This document shows, one piece after another, positions 36,889 through 49,500 of a DNA stretch of 64,000 nt (positions are counted from its first letter, which is position 1; every line of letters begins with the position of its first letter). This stretch comes from Nemania diffusa (lineage: Eukaryota > Ascomycota > Sordariomycetes > Xylariales > Xylariaceae): positions 2,434,501 to 2,498,500 of the forward strand of contig JBBPUQ010000003.1 of assembly GCA_038501195.1 (NCBI GenBank), in the 5' to 3' direction. The notes under the pieces are model-generated. The model made no database searches and was not told where the DNA came from. It was given only the letters and a program-made list of their open reading frames with translations. The position numbers were made by a program, and so were the translations under genes.

Positions 36889-38739
36889 TTTAATGTGGTC
36901 GGTATGGGATGACAGGTGTGCTTCCGACAGCGATGCTGAGTTGGTGTACTATTTTAGTACCTCAGTAGTTTTGCTACCTTGTACTCTGTAAGGCATTGCT
37001 CCAATTCTAATCGATTGTTATTTTACGTAAGCGAGTCCTACACCGTCTTATAAGGATATTGCAGTAATAGGTAAGTGCTTGCTAAAGATTCGTACAAAAT
37101 ACTGTATATCATTTTCATCTTTCGTGAGAGCACTGCCAACACATCTCGTTTATAGATTACGGTTGCGGCCTCAAATTCGAATTCTGAGGTGTTTTCCACA
37201 TTAATGCTCGCTGTCAAGCATTGAATTAGGTTTCGCTTGCATCAATTCTCCGGCTTCTACCCCGGCAGAGGCAGTATTTCCTCCATCCGGCTAACCCCCC
37301 GTCTTCCCCGCTGAAGGTCTAGCCATTGCTTTTTTACTAAATACGGCAACCCTTATCGGCAAATTAGAGCAAACAACTCAACTTATATCATATCTATCTA
37401 CGACTCTACTCCATGAGGTCACTAGGTAGTAGATAAAGCATATTGGGGAGCTTCTAAGACCCCCATAGTCAGGGATAGGCGAGGATCTACACACCAGGTT
37501 AATGAACGCAACCATACCGGTACTCTGCTGCTGCTGCTGCTTAGGTTCCCGAATACCTGGGAAGGGGTGAACACGTGGCTATTTTGGGGTCAGGCAAGGT
37601 CAGCCTATCTATGTTCCGTCAACATCTCCAACGAACACCTTTTCGACATAAACTGAGTCGTTTGTGACGAGGTTAGGAATAGTGTGCGATTGATAGGTTG
37701 ACCGGCATCAATGCGTAAGTCTTTATCTTGCCGGTCCAATCATAGCAATTTCCCCGGCTTTTCATAAGGTTTCCCCGCAAAGTGCTAAGATACTAAGCCG
37801 TTGTAGGGAGATCCCCGTCATCAAGCGTGCGGGGGACCGAAGTTAGTGCTAAGTTGGGGTTACATAGTATCAACCGCTGGCCTGTCTAGGCTTCTCGGCG
37901 GCTGGCAGTCAAATCGGAAGAGAAGGCAACCTTCCAGCTTCTCTCCACGTGAAGACACCTATCTAGATCTAGACTAGATACCGGTTTTCTTTCACAACGG
38001 GGATCTTCATGGACTGGCATATGTAGGAATGAGAGCTGTCGGTGTGTAATTCACGCGCCAATACAGCTGCCTGCTTGGCTTCAGGGGATGAACTACTTGG
38101 CATTAATCCTCTTTCACTCGGGATAACCTGTTACCTTCTATATTCTAAGTTCGCAACACGCAATGCGCTATCACTACATAGTAAGACATCTTCTGAAAGG
38201 TATCCTTGAGACTCCATCATTACAGATAAGATTATGTAGGTAAGATTCTGTAGGAGCAAATACCAAGCCGGCGAATACTAGGCTAGCGAATACCAGGCCA
38301 GCGAATTGTGTTGCCTGGCGTCCTACGGAGAGGGGATATGTCCTTTGGTAGCCCTGTCGAAATGACCGGGTGATCAACAAGAACTTCACTAGAACTAGCC
38401 AAGCCGGTGCGGGGAAATCATAATGAGTCGCATACATTGGAGTTCGCTGAAAACGTACCATGGTGACAATACCGCGGTCCGCGGACATGAGAGCACATAC
38501 TATGAATAGCTTGGTACCCCCTTGACATGAAATTTGGCTCGAAGTGCTTAGCAGCAGTGACGGAATTATAGAGAGATTAGCAGCCGTAGGCCACCTCCAA
38601 GTCAAAACAACAACAACAATTGTTTGCGTGGGTCCTCTCTATTCTTATCACACCTTAATCACTATATTCTATCGATATCAGATCTCTTTTCAGTAAACTC
38701 TGCCAATCGGACTACTTCCTAGGTGTTGTAACCTCCGCC
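36889..38739. other. Intergenic region, 1.85 kb
   Basis: Divergent promoters of the SET-MYND and MFS genes. It contains a CTG run of five units near 37529-37543 and a short direct repeat of GCGAATACYAG units at about 38265-38305. An AT-dense promoter-like stretch precedes 38740. The minus-strand frame 38174-38605 is driven by the short repeat and is not supported as a gene. Confidence 0.4.
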
Positions 38740-40779
38740 ATGAGTAACGACAGCGATAAAGACGGCTATGCCGTCGACCAAGTAGAAAAAGCTCAGACCG
38801 CTATGTCAGATGAAGTAGAAGAATATAGCGACCGCAAGGCGAGGAAGATCGTCCACAGGATTGACCGCAGATTACTCGTGACCATCGGTTTCATGTACTG
38901 CGTCAGTCTAATAGACAGAACGAACGTCTCAGCTGCTGCCATCGCTGGACTGGCCAACGACTTAGTCCTCACAGGAAACCGCTATGTAAGTTATTCTCTA
39001 TCGTGGTTTACTTGGGCTTTGTTTTAAAATCTAACCTTGGTGTTTAGTCAATCGTGACGCTGGCTTTCTTTCCGTCGTATATCATTTTCCAACCTACGTC
39101 GACTGTGCTCGTCCGAAAACTCGGTCCTCGTATCCACATCTCAGTGATTACTGCTGCCTGGGGAGCTATAATGCTGGGGATGGGATTTGTCAAGACTTTC
39201 GGTCAGCTTACGGCTTTGAGGGTTATAATCGGTATTTTGGAAGCCGGATTCTTCCCGAGTGCAGTTTATTTGCTGTAAGGGTCCCCTTCCCCTGCACCTG
39301 AATCTTAGCACACATGAATATACCTTCTATAACAGTTAGGACTACACGGTACTATGGCTAACCCTGTCTTCTCTATACAGATCAACATGGTACACGAGAT
39401 GTATGAGCCCGATAGAGAATGAACTTAATAGTGAAGATTCCGAGCAACACTAACACATACTAGATGAACTTGGACGACGTTACGGACTGTTTTATGTCAT
39501 TGGCTCAGTCACCTCTGCATTTTCTGGACTTCTGGCATTCGGTTTCATTCAGCTCGAGGGCGCTGGCGGACTCAGAGGCTGGCGATGGATTTTCATCATT
39601 GAAGGTATTTTATTTCCGCCGGCACTAATAGCACTGATTGAGTGGGAGCTAATAAGTGCCTTCAAGGCATCATCACTATCTTTCTCGGCATCGCTGGGTA
39701 TTGGTTATTGGTTGACTTCCCGGACTCTGACCGCAAGACTGTGAGTATTTTCAAATCAAGCTGGCCCATTAGGAACCCTATTAACATGGACTTTAACCCA
39801 TCGTTGCTATCAACTTCTAGCACATTCGTATAGTTCCCATATCGGGTTTTGCTAACACTCGATATCGCAGTGGAAATTCTTGTCCGAAAAAGAGCGTGCC
39901 TGGGTCGTTAAACGCGTGAATAACGACCGTGGCGATGTTGAGACCCCTAAGTTCCAACTCAGAACATTTCTTGGAGCTGGGCGTGACTGGAGACTCTGGT
40001 AGGTTTGAAATATTTGAGATCAATGGCAAGGATACTGACAAGATGATTCCCAGGGCCTACGGCTTGATTGCTTTCGGAAGCACAACCATGTCTTACGCGC
40101 TAGCCTTCTTCCTTCCTATTATCCTCAATCAAGGTCTTGGTTACGACGTTGGCACTTCCCAGGCTCTTGTTGCCCCGCCTTATGCTTTTGCCGGTATCTT
40201 CATGTACGCGGTCGGCTGGCTTGGCGATAAGTATCGTATGCGTGGTCCTATCATCGTCATCAATATGGTCGTGGCCTTGATTGGGCTACCTATACTTGGC
40301 TGGCACCCAGACCCGAGGATCCGATACCTGGGTTCATTTCTTCTTGTTGCAGGAGCAAACTCCAATGTGCCAGCATCCTTGGCATACCAAGCTACTAATA
40401 TTCGCGGACAATGGAAGCGTGCTTTCGCCAGCGCTACCTGGGTCGGCTTTGGCGGAATCGGCGGCATCGCTGGGAGTTTAGTGTTTAGGTGAGTTGAGAG
40501 GTCGGTTCTAGTTTACGAGAGACATATCTAACAGTGATTAGAGAGCAAGATAAGCCAGACTACAAACCTGGCCTTTGGGCTTGCATTGCTGTTTCTCTCC
40601 TGAATATTATTGTTGTCTGTATTTGCAGTATATCCTACTACATTGACAACAAGAAGGCGGATCGAGGCGAGAAGGAACTCGAAGCCGAAGATGTAGGTGG
40701 TCGTCCCCTAGCTAACGTATCTAAGATACTAACTTTATAATAGGAGGGTTTCCAACCAGGCTTCCGTTACACGTACTGA
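38740..40779 (+). CDS. MFS transporter, Dal5/anion:cation symporter-type permease
   Basis: Nine exons: 38740..38985, 39048..39274, 39381..39400, 39464..39604, 39667..39740, 39871..39998, 40054..40488, 40542..40692 and 40744..40779. The protein has 485 residues and all phases agree. The family is recognisable from KIVHRIDRRLLVTIGFMYCV, SLIDRTNVSAAAIAGL, GILEAGFFPSAVYLLSTWYT, GLRGWRWIFIIEG, LVDFPDS, WKFLSEKERAWV, GWLGDKYRMRGP, and the C-terminal GFRYTY. These are plasma-membrane proton symporters for small organic anions such as allantoate, nicotinate or similar; the substrate is unknown. Exon 3 is only 20 nt. Intron 4 ends in AAG (39664-39666), the only acceptor that keeps the frame. About 12 membrane segments are expected, and the spliced protein looks intact. 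Confidence 0.88.
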
Positions 40780-42156
40780 GGGATAGATGAAATAAATTTC
40801 TAGTCGAAGGGACATAGTCAATTAGTTCAACTTCCTCTCAGTCGTCTAAATAGACGCAATTCTTTATACATCACTGTGAACCCTACTAATACGATACAAT
40901 TGTGATATAAACACCATTCACTCGATGTATTGATTAGTTGTCAAATGCACCGCAAAGACTCGTAAACGGCGCAACAAGCCCCATGCCTTAGCGATATATA
41001 TGTTGTTGTTCAAACGCTGTTGTTAATTTGAGCCGATCCTCCTGTCTGACGCTGTCGACCCTGATAGCAGATTAACGTTTATTACCTATGACGACGAAGT
41101 GCCAAGTCGGCTATCATTGAGGCTCAATGAGCGGGCGGGCAAAGCCTAGATTATTCCTGCCCTGTAGGAAGAAAGTCAGGTTGAGTTTCCGCACTCAGTA
41201 TACCATGTAAATCTCCCACATACATTTAGATGCAGATCTTGTGAGCTACAATGAGCCTGCGCTAGTTTCTTTGAATCGCACGGGGATCTTTCTAAAAGAT
41301 CTTGACAGAGTGTCCTAGAATATTCAATCGTGACGATTAAACTTGAATGTATATGGACAGGTTGAGGACGTATAACAACCTACTTAAACTGCAAAGAAAA
41401 GGTAGCGATAGTATTATCGACTTCTCTAAGGGAAGAAAATGATTGTAGGACGGTTGACAAGTATGGAAATTGGCAATGCCCGTACTTGCACTTGATTAGG
41501 GAGGCTGTATGCCATAGTGAGGACCTGGTTGAAGAACGTCCGGTCTAAAAACCAGAACATGCCACTATCGACGCTTCGTCCTTAGCATAGGGGTCCTAGA
41601 AGGCCGTCATTGTGTCTATCCACGCTTCCCTGGTGGTGTGCGAGTTATCATAGTTCATGCGTGTTTCCGTTACTTTGACGTGTAGCTGAGGTTCGCGGGA
41701 GATGCACGTCTTGTTAAACATTCTCGGTCTCGAGTCAAAGCACATACCTAACGGTTTCAAAAAAGTTCGTCCACCTCACCTGCAATAACATATTGCGCAG
41801 GCTCCATCACTTCCGGACTATGTTATAACGATGCAAGTTAGGCAAGAAGCTACCTATCTAGAAATTGATGAGGTCGTCATTTAGATCAAAAGTAGCTCTT
41901 ATAGCGGGGATATGTGCTACGTAGGTATCTATTTAGACTGCATATGTAGATACCTAGATAGCGTACGAGAGAACCGGTGGTGCCTAAGCTGTAATGACGT
42001 ATAAGAGAGTACAGGACTGTGGATATGAGCTCCTCCGTCCTATTTCTGGCCTTAGGTACCTTGCAATTGAACTTTACAACTTCCTAACTCATCAGACATG
42101 AGGTAACTGCATACTCTTCTATTGCTATTGGGAATATAGTACGCGTGGACGACACC
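40780..42156. other. Intergenic region, 1.4 kb
   Basis: No supported gene. TAGGTATCTA/TAGATACCTA inverted motifs occur at 41920-41960. The right end is the promoter of the next gene. Confidence 0.4.
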
Positions 42157-44208
42157 ATGGACTCACTATTCCACAAAGCTGGTGACACGCTCCGTGGCAA
42201 GCCCGGAAACACTAACAATGATGAGGAGGGTGCGTCGTTGACCACAATACTAGAAACGGCCGAGGACCGCACGGCACTCACACTGCTGATATGCGATATT
42301 ACTGAGATTATGCGGAAACGGCTACTGGGTACATTTGACCCTAGCGAAACAGTTTCTGCAGAGCCAGATTCGCTCACTGCGCAGGCAGACCAGAGCAAAG
42401 AGGCAGGCGAAACTGTGACGAATGCAAATATCAACCAACAGATGCAAGAACTGAAAACCTCTGAGAGACGGAAAACCGAGCTCGCTAAACTAGAAAAGGA
42501 GGTGAACGGAGAGAGCATGGTGGAGCTTAAAACGGCTGCATTGGAATTTTTCAATGATTGGCGCGACAGCGTCATTCTTCGCGTCGGCGAGGCTGTTAAT
42601 TCTAGAAAAGCGGCCGAGGACCAATCTCGACACTCGCAACCAGAGATTTCCGTACCCGATACTAATCCCTCATTAGTTGGGCTTAAATCTGATGAGCATA
42701 GCAATAAGATCGATGACGTTCTGCGAGAATTATACGTCCCAGTAGAAACTTCATTGAGGACATTGGATCAGTCTACAAGAGCGCTCATATTACACTCGGT
42801 GCTTCTACTTATGTTGAGTCTTGAGCACTACAATGCTTATTCACGGATATTGTTACTGCATTGTACGACATCCTTAGGCTTCTCAGTCAAAGTGCTTTCA
42901 GAAGACGAGGGCAAGGTCGCTGAAGGCCTCTTAACGGCAGCGAAGCACATGTCAGCAGACCAGGAAACCAAGAATAGGGCCGAGGAGAACAACATGGCTC
43001 GAAAGTGGAAGATGGGAGCGGCCGGCGTTGCTGGTGCTGCTCTGATCGGTATCACAGGCGGGCTCGCAGCGCCTCTTCTCGCCGCCGGAATAGGAACTGT
43101 GCTTGGTGGTATAGGACTCGGAGCTACTGCTACTGCCGGATTGCTGGGGTCATTAGCTGGGAGTAGTGTGCTCGTCGGCGGACTCTTTGGGGCATACGGC
43201 GCTCGTATGTCGACAGAGGCCATGGAGAAGTACACAAGAGATATTGAAGACTTCGCCTTTCTCCCGATTAGTGAGCCAAGCAAAAACGACGCTGGTATTC
43301 ATCGGCTGCGCGTTGGAATTGGCATATCTGGCTGGCTAAATGACGCGAATGATGTTGTTTTACCGTGGAAAGTCCTAGGCGACGGCCTGGAAGTCTTCGC
43401 TCTCCGCTACGAGGTCGAGGCATTGGAGAGTCTGGGAAGTTCTCTAAGGACTCTGATCACCTCACTCGCCTGGAAATTTGCCAAAAGTGAGATCATCAAA
43501 CGCACTGTCTTTGTGGCTTTAATGGCAGGTCTTTGGCCGATATCCCTAACCAATGCTGGCCGTATCATTGATAATCCCTGGAGCGTGGCCAGCCAGCGGG
43601 CACAGAAGGCCGGCGAGGTCCTTGCGGATGCTTTGGTGAACAAGGCGCAAGGTGAGAGGCCTGTGACTCTAGTCGGATACTCTCTAGGCGCTAGGGCGAT
43701 CTACACATGCCTACAAGAGCTCGCCAAGCGTAAGGCTTTCGGCCTCGTTGAGAATGTGCTACTCATGGGAGCACCAACTCCGAGCGATTCTGCGGAATGG
43801 CGTGGTATTCGTTCTGTAGTAACGGGCAGAGTCGTCAACGCTTACAGCACGAGGGATTATATTCTCGGGTTCCTCTATCGGACCAGCAGCATTCAATATG
43901 GGGTCGCCGGACTCCAGCCAATCTTGGGCGTGAAGGGGATAGAGAACATCGACGTAAGCGACATAGTGGAAGGACACACTCTTTATCGGCATGCAACCGG
44001 GCCAATTCTGGAGCGCATAGGTTTCGAGGACGTCAATTTCCACGAGCTCGAGCGCGAGGAACGGAAGTTGAAAGAACAGGAGAAAGAGGAGAGGCAAAAG
44101 CGTGAAGAGGCCGGCAGCATATACCAGCCACCTGGAGACGACAAGGCGATCTTAGATGCGAGCAATGACGAAATAAGGAAATTAGAGCATGAGGTTCAAC
44201 AGAAATAG
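42157..44208 (+). CDS. DUF726 alpha/beta-hydrolase membrane protein (TMCO4/Mil1-like)
   Basis: A single exon of 683 residues starts at caccATGGAC at 42157. A hydrophilic N-terminal half (about 280 residues, with a coiled-coil-like QQMQELKTSERRKTELAKLE) is followed by a strongly hydrophobic, glycine/alanine-rich segment of about 70 residues (GAAGVAGAALIGITGGLAAP, then GIGTVLGGIGLGATATAGLL). The hydrolase domain follows with VGIGISGWL, the nucleophile elbow VGYSLGARAIY, NVLLMGAP, and a late ENIDVSDIVEGHTLYRH carrying the likely catalytic histidine. This order is that of the DUF726 family (human TMCO4, yeast YFL034W/Mil1). The family appears membrane-associated and lipase-like; the substrate is unknown. 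The C-terminus is a charged helix. Confidence 0.85.
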   Translation: MDSLFHKAGDTLRGKPGNTNNDEEGASLTTILETAEDRTALTLLICDITEIMRKRLLGTFDPSETVSAEPDSLTAQADQSKEAGETVTNANINQQMQELKTSERRKTELAKLEKEVNGESMVELKTAALEFFNDWRDSVILRVGEAVNSRKAAEDQSRHSQPEISVPDTNPSLVGLKSDEHSNKIDDVLRELYVPVETSLRTLDQSTRALILHSVLLLMLSLEHYNAYSRILLLHCTTSLGFSVKVLSEDEGKVAEGLLTAAKHMSADQETKNRAEENNMARKWKMGAAGVAGAALIGITGGLAAPLLAAGIGTVLGGIGLGATATAGLLGSLAGSSVLVGGLFGAYGARMSTEAMEKYTRDIEDFAFLPISEPSKNDAGIHRLRVGIGISGWLNDANDVVLPWKVLGDGLEVFALRYEVEALESLGSSLRTLITSLAWKFAKSEIIKRTVFVALMAGLWPISLTNAGRIIDNPWSVASQRAQKAGEVLADALVNKAQGERPVTLVGYSLGARAIYTCLQELAKRKAFGLVENVLLMGAPTPSDSAEWRGIRSVVTGRVVNAYSTRDYILGFLYRTSSIQYGVAGLQPILGVKGIENIDVSDIVEGHTLYRHATGPILERIGFEDVNFHELEREERKLKEQEKEERQKREEAGSIYQPPGDDKAILDASNDEIRKLEHEVQQK

Positions 44209-45418
44209 CTAAGACTTCACGCACAACGGACTATCTAGAGAAACACGAGGAGTCAAATGAAGAAGAGTAATTTATCTAGACAATGGGAAAATAGAAATAT
44301 CACAGTCTAAAGAGGGAGGCCTGTCTAGCTAACTCAGCTACCTACAGTGACCCTAGTGACCAAAGATAGTGGATTAGTTACGGTGGCCCTCAGCTGTTAC
44401 TGGGCCATAACCTGTGCTGAGCCTAATATAGCTTAAGTTATACATATAGCAGAGCTATGCTTTTATAGATGCACTACTGTGTTTAAGTATATATATTATA
44501 TATAGCTTATGGTATGCTTATATGAAAACAAAACTTAATTCTTAATCAATTAATATAAAACTAAATTTATAAAATGCATAATTAAAAACGCTTTTTTATT
44601 TCATTTTATTTAACATTTTCAGCTTTAGGGTTGTTAAATAACTTACGTTTAAAGCTTAAAAGTTGATCAGATCAAAGGATATAGAGTTAAGTGTATAGGT
44701 TTTGACCCAGTAAGGGCTGTGGGCCACCGTAATTAGTGATGTTCTGAGTGGAAAATTCAGTGGATTCAATAACCTGCTCGTCACACCTCCTCTACACCTT
44801 TGGCTGCTGAGTACCTAATCTTCCCATGTATAGCACCTACCGACATACCTGACCTGCCTAATGTTGATTACCTATTATCTAATACGGACGCATGTCGTTG
44901 GGCTCTTTGCTCAATTTCGAGGACATCTCCGACCAACTTTTATACACATAGTGGTCTAGAATACCCAGTCTACTCGGTTCAGGGGCAGATAGATGAAGAT
45001 GGATGATCTGGGCGCGGTGATCCTTGCTGAAACGGCTTGAGCGGTCTCCATGACGGCAGACCAGTTTATAGCTGACGACGCCCATCATGCGCAAAACCCG
45101 CCGCCTATTTGACAGACCATCTGGTGGCTTGCTTGCTATCTGTTCTGACTCGATAGCAGCCAGCCAGCCAACCCTCTCATTCGATATACCCGACCAGACT
45201 TTATCCATCAACTTCATCATCTCCGCTTGGACGGTGGTGTAACCAAATGCGCTGTCATTCCACTGCTTCGCCCCCCCGCGTGCCGTCACTATCTCCGCTG
45301 GCTTGTGCGCTGTGGCCAGACTGAGTAACTCGCCTTGGGCTGGATAATCAATCAATTGACCTCTCAATCAAATAGCCTACGCATAGGCGACGTCACTGCT
45401 TCATCCAGGCCTGCCACG
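44209..45418. other. Intergenic region with a small AT-rich relic
   Basis: The stretch 44430-44690 is AT-rich with AAGCTTAAAA and TATATATTATATATAG strings like those inside the LTR element, and is probably a fragment of a RIP-mutated repeat. The rest has no supported gene. The frames at 44800-45006 and 44879-45367 show no family features. Confidence 0.45.
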
Positions 45419-46042
45419 ATGCCGTCGCCGATAGCGAAAGCCACGCTGGCGTCGGTCGCGCTCTCGGGCACGTCGAACATCCTCGCCCAGATCCTCCAGG
45501 CCTACCGCGAAGACCGCCCCCTCGCCTTCGACGGCCCCGACTTCCTGCGCTTCGTGACGGTCACCTTCCTGGCCACGCCGCCCAACTACCTGTGGCAGCA
45601 GCTGCTCGAGCGCACCTTTCCCGCCTATGAGCGCAGGCGACCCGGTGGTAGTGGCTCCGATAGCCCGCGCGACCTCGAGAAGCAGGTAGGGGCGGCGGTG
45701 GCGGACGGGCCAGAGGCCGGCGCGGGCCCGGAGCCGAAGCCGAAGCTGAACCTCAGGAACACGTTCGCCAAGTGGTTCATCGACTGCATCACGGTCGGCG
45801 CCATCCTCAACACGGTCGCCTTCCTCGTGCTCATGGGCATGCTGAAGCGGCTCCCCGTCGCCGTCATCGCGCACAAGGTGCGCGCCGAGACGGTCCCCGT
45901 CATCGTCGCCGGCTACAAGATCTGGCCCTTGGCGTCCATCATCAGCTTCGCCTGCCTCCCCGTCGAGCGCAGGATCGTGTTCCTCAACTTCGTCGGGCTG
46001 CTTTGGGGCATCTACATGAGCTTGGTTGCCGCGCGGGTTTGA
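45419..46042 (+). CDS. Mpv17/PMP22-family membrane protein
   Basis: A single exon of 207 residues starts at cacgATGCC. The family is indicated by KATLASVALSGTSNILAQIL at the start, DFLRFVTVTFLATPPNYLWQ with QLLERTFPAY, then KWFIDCITVGAILNTVAFLV, a later YKIWPLASIISFACLPVERR and a final GLLWGIYMSL. It has about four membrane segments. Members sit in the mitochondrial inner membrane or in peroxisomes (Mpv17, Sym1, PMP22). A proline- and glycine-rich insert lies between segments 1-2 and 3-4. The coding sequence is strikingly GC-rich, with G or C at nearly every third position, unlike its neighbours. The composition drops right after the stop. Confidence 0.85.
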   Translation: MPSPIAKATLASVALSGTSNILAQILQAYREDRPLAFDGPDFLRFVTVTFLATPPNYLWQQLLERTFPAYERRRPGGSGSDSPRDLEKQVGAAVADGPEAGAGPEPKPKLNLRNTFAKWFIDCITVGAILNTVAFLVLMGMLKRLPVAVIAHKVRAETVPVIVAGYKIWPLASIISFACLPVERRIVFLNFVGLLWGIYMSLVAARV

Positions 46043-46542
46043 ATGGATATAGTGGGAGGGAAAAGATAGATAGATGGAGATGCGGCGCCTATAAATATCC
46101 TCGCTGAGAGGAGAGTTTTACATTAGTACATGTTACCTTGAGGTAAAGTTTATATCGTCTTGAGTTCGACTAGCGTAAAGCAAGGCTACTATGTAGTGCG
46201 AACCATGGTCACTCGGAAGAGCCCGTATATGAAAGGGATGAGTGGCACACCAATATATATATTCGCGGATTTTTTCCAAGTCTGTCTCTATACCTATATT
46301 CATGGTTCCCATCATAAATCATATATTATCAGTATTCCAGGTGACAAGTAGTCATACTTGTCTCATAGTGAGTAGTTCTATCCATCCTAAGAAATCCCTA
46401 GGCCCAATATTCGTTGCTGCTCACACGATACACTGAACCACAATTGAGTAGTACCTTTTTTTTATCTTTATTCAAAAGAGATAGTTTCTATATAGGAGTC
46501 CGTCGCGAGATTATGTCCCCCTTATGTGAGATTATGTCCCCC
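46043..46542. other. Intergenic region
   Basis: Converging 3' ends. A tandem pair of the 17-mer GAGATTATGTCCCCCTT lies near 46507-46541. No gene is supported. Confidence 0.4.
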
Positions 46543-49500
46543 TTATGCGATAATGCCATGGCCGCCGTATATCTCGTAAGCGGTACCTTTAGGATTTCCG
46601 CCACCAGCAGGCTCCCCCATAACTCCGAGACCCAGGCCACTGTCATCGTCTGTATATATCAAGGCCTGCACATTGTCTTCAACATAAGAATGCTTAGGAC
46701 AATCCTCTTCTGCGGCCGAGACCGGGCGACTAGTCCATGGGGGATACGAAGAGATAGAATCCTCGGAAGTCGTGTCACTGTATGACACACCGGGAAAATC
46801 ATCGCTCGTGGTACATATAGGACTGAGAGGCTCGTCTTCTTGCTCCATAATTAGACCGTGGTCGATGCCCCAGGAATCCCACCAGTCAATGAGGTCTCCG
46901 ATTTCATCGACCTTCTGTTCTTTCCGTGTTTCATAATTGCCATAAAGCCAGTAGTGAGCGGTTTTACATAAAGCAATATCGTATTCAGGACATTCCGGGG
47001 GACCTCGGCCCTCAGTCACGTTCAGCTTTCCTTCAGGCAGGAGGTCTGATTTGGGTAGTCGAATATGCCCATGCCGAAACGTAGTCGTCAAGCTATGTGC
47101 TGTTGATTGGAGAAGAGCGTACTCGGAATCTGCAACGCTGTCTATCCCTAATCCGGACAATGAGGATACCTCAGAAATCGGCTCCAGGGGCATCCTCATT
47201 GTACATACCCTTTTGGGTAGGGGGCGCCGTTTCACTTGCACAGAGCGATAGCTGTGTATCCGGTTACCGGCTGAATTTAGCTGTAGTAAACCCGCCTTCT
47301 GCTTGATATCGGCACCCTTCATATTCGAAGGTTGAACGATCTCTTCGACTTTGGTATTAAACATGTCCGACAAACGGCCGCGTACCGACCGCGTTCGGTG
47401 AGGCTTCATGCCTTTTTGCCGATACGTATCTTTCACCGCACCGTCGTGCAACTTTGAAGAACCGCCGAAACTACTAAGTTTTGTGCTTAGGCTTCTTTTG
47501 ATACTAGTCATTGAAGAGTGCGCGTCAACCGACACCTTGGGAGATGTGATGGCCGTCACTAGTCGGCGTTGTGACTTGCTCGAGGACGACCTTCGCGGTA
47601 ATGTCTCGCTTGTCTTCTGTTTCGCTTTCCTGCTGTGAGAACTGAAGACTTCAACAGTCTCTATAGAGGGGCTACTAGCTCCAATATTACAGATAAGATC
47701 TTCGGCTCTCATCATATAAACATATGGTTCTGGGTTTGAGACAGCGATGACCATGCCGCATAATTCTGTCCCTCTAGCAACCCAGCTTCCCGACACTCCA
47801 CGTGCTATTCATGCAATCAGTATCAATTCAACAGATGTTCATATATACATACCAACGGGGTTTTCTGTCTTAACCTTCCTCAATATAAACATCCTCCCAC
47901 CCATGGCAAGACAGGCGGATCCAGGTATTAGGTGCCCGTCTATAGATGAATTTGTTTCGCAGATGATGCTAACTATGCCTTCACTAAGCTTGTCATTGCT
48001 CATGTGAGTCGTGATATCGATAGGCGTCTCCGATAGTGCGCTTCTTGCACAATACTTGTTGTTCCGTGGCTGGGAGCTAGTGTCTTGTGGCCATTCTAAC
48101 GATATCATGGCATGGTCCGTCTGCATTCCTATATTATCATATAGCTGTATGTGTTGTTGCAAGTTGTTTTCCTTTGAAATCGAAGCTCCGAGGAAGCTGA
48201 GGACTCCGTGGTAGCCAATATTTCTCCACCGCGAGATGAGCCGGGGATCTCGATACCCCTCGCCCACATCATCATCATCTAATGGAAACGGAGCATCTGG
48301 CGGCTCTGTGTAAAGACCCTCTCGATCATCGTATAAACTGTCACTATCGAATTCATACTCGTCTTCACTATCAGTGCTTTCAATGCTCTGGCAATCCCAT
48401 GTGGTCGCAGAATTTCCCTTCCAAAGCTGCCTGTGCCACCACTACAACACTCAAAGTCAGTAATTGCTATCTCAAGCCTGATATTAAAGAGTTATCACTC
48501 ACAGGATGATCTAGCATTCCATGGGCCGTTGAAACGCCAAATTTTGAGGAAGTAAGGGTATTAGTGGTCATAACGAGACCGCCAATTCGACTAAAATGGT
48601 GCGAATAAGTATCGCCATCTTGGATCGTCGCGCAGCAGATCAATCCACATGACGAAGTATCTGTTAATGACTCTTCAACGTGGATATAAAGCGTTATACC
48701 ATCCCCAAGATGATATCCGTTTGTCAGGTCCAGTTTGCCTATATCCACTTGTCCTTCAGCTACCGATGGGATTGGAACCCGGCCTTCATGAATTTCCACG
48801 GGTAAGGTGGGCCATGTAATCTCATCCATGGCAGCTCTGATCTCCTTGCATGCCCAGGTACTTCCACAAACGACCCAGATGCTAGGAACGATCGCAACAT
48901 GAGGAGCATTACGCGTCGCACGACCTGACATCCGAAGCTCAAACGAGATATCATATTCGTGGGGGCCCGGGGGCGAGTATAACATGTTTCTAGCCCGTCT
49001 CGATTCTCGTTCAACGCCTCTACGGTAGATCTTCATGACGACCTCGCTCAGATCAGTTCTGAGCCTCTCTAAGTCCGTTACTTCCCATTGCTCCACCACA
49101 TCCAAAGGTATTTCGATATCATCGCGAGCTAAGTAGACGATCAGGCTGTTCTTCATCTGCTTATACTTTTTAACGGACGGATTATCGACGGAGAACGTTA
49201 TCCCACAAGTCGTGAAAGCACCTGACACCGATGTCGCATCGGTGCCAGTGCTGACCATCGATGGAAACGAGTTCCTGCTGAAAAGAGAAGCCGACGTAAG
49301 AGAGTCCAGAGATGTGGACGTTATCGAAGGGATCTGGCTGGAGGAAGAGGCGACATTATGGCGCCAGTAACTGGGCCCTGAAAGTCTATACGCATTTCGC
49401 GGTGTTGCATTGAGGGAAGTATTATCTGTACTGAGCGTGCTTGGTGATACGTTCCCGACTAGTTTCTCAGCACGATTCTGCCGTTTCCACGAATTCACAT

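Noticed and set aside
38174..38605. 143-residue minus-strand ORF
   Set aside because: Its distinctive part comes from a short GCGAATACYAG direct repeat; there is no domain, no splice context and poor codon character.
42084..42704. 206-residue serine-rich minus-strand ORF
   Set aside because: Antisense shadow of the DUF726 protein gene, without any own features.
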